Below are positions 38,860-38,953 of a stretch of DNA of 38,953 nucleotides, one piece after another. The position numbers and the translations under genes were made by a program. The notes below the pieces were generated by a model. That model did not search any database. It saw only the letters and a program-made list of their open reading frames with translations, and was not told the DNA's origin. Numbering within the stretch: position 1 is the stretch's first letter; each line of letters begins with the position of its first letter. Origin of the DNA: Oscillospiraceae bacterium (GTDB lineage Bacteria > Bacillota > Clostridia > Oscillospirales > Oscillospiraceae); NCBI GenBank assembly GCA_015067665.1, contig SVLZ01000011.1, forward strand, positions 1-38,953. The letters run 5' to 3'.

Positions 38860-38953
38860 GGGAGAAAAAGAAAGATTGTAGGAATTAACAATCTGAGAGA
38901 TCTATTTTGTGGTTGATCAGGCGTGAGTTTTGTGAAAATTGCATAAAAGAGTA

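Noticed and set aside
38872..38894. Terminator after mtaB
   Set aside because: An AGATTGT/ACAATCT stem is present but not followed by a T-run, so it is too weak to call.

Overview
The window looks like chromosome of an anaerobic member of class Clostridia, most likely the Oscillospirales (Oscillospiraceae/Ruminococcaceae). This is inferred from gene content and style rather than a marker search: near-consensus SigA promoters, strong AGGAGG ribosome sites, a tetrahydrofolate riboswitch ahead of a folT-type gene, chromosomal parS sites of the Bacillus type, a DUF1836 regulator, an NfnAB pair, a CBS-containing pyrophosphatase, and many short intergenic repeats rich in TTGTCAATT. About 34 genes are supported. 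No tRNA, rRNA, CRISPR array, prophage or intact insertion sequence was seen.

Layout. 1-0.8 kb: the 5' part of a folate-type ECF transporter S component on the minus strand, with THF riboswitch, terminator and promoter. 0.9-2.1 kb: minD-like gene plus a methylglyoxal-synthase-like gene that has lost key catalytic residues. 2.1-2.7 kb: repeat mosaic. 2.7-5.6 kb: hisS, then an SdpI-like membrane gene with nrdR (minus), then a small membrane gene (plus). 5.6-6.9 kb: a gene-poor stretch with one DUF6291-type gene, tandem repeats, a cluster of DnaA-box-like sites and a repeat element. 6.9-10.8 kb: ppaC, holB, ricT. 11.1 kb: a 44-residue Cys/Gly-rich peptide gene. 11.4-14.5 kb: lepA-hemW (minus), divergent from rpoD (14.8-15.9 kb). 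16.1-18.6 kb: DUF1836 regulator-hflK-hflC (minus). 18.8-22.2 kb: zinc-ribbon membrane protein, two parS sites, parA, parB, serS. 22.2-24.4 kb: three small lipoproteins around mscL. 24.4-26.7 kb: nfnA-nfnB. 27.0-31.6 kb (minus): SanA/YdcF-like protein, a two-component system with an 8-TM and a 2-TM membrane protein, and a second 2-TM paralogue separated by an inverted-repeat element. 31.7-33.5 kb (minus): uppP and an aldose-epimerase-like gene. 33.8-37.2 kb: a PhoB/PhoR-like two-component system, a PDZ membrane protein and an acyl-ACP thioesterase. 37.3-38.9 kb: DnaA-box-like cluster and mtaB.

How it fits together. Much of the window is housekeeping: translation (hisS, serS, lepA, mtaB), transcription and regulation (rpoD, nrdR), replication and segregation (holB, parABS), and redox (nfnAB). 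Accessory interest lies in envelope modules: two two-component systems each co-transcribed with membrane proteins of unclear role, a lipoprotein/MscL cluster, and the zinc-ribbon membrane protein at parS. The parS sites suggest that the replication origin is not far away, but the usual dnaA, rsmG and mnmG neighbours are not in the window. No single undescribed system can be proven from sequence alone. The strongest leads are the methylglyoxal-synthase-like protein with altered active site, the short-loop kinase with its 8-TM and 2-TM partners, the parS-linked membrane protein, and the nested inverted-repeat elements.
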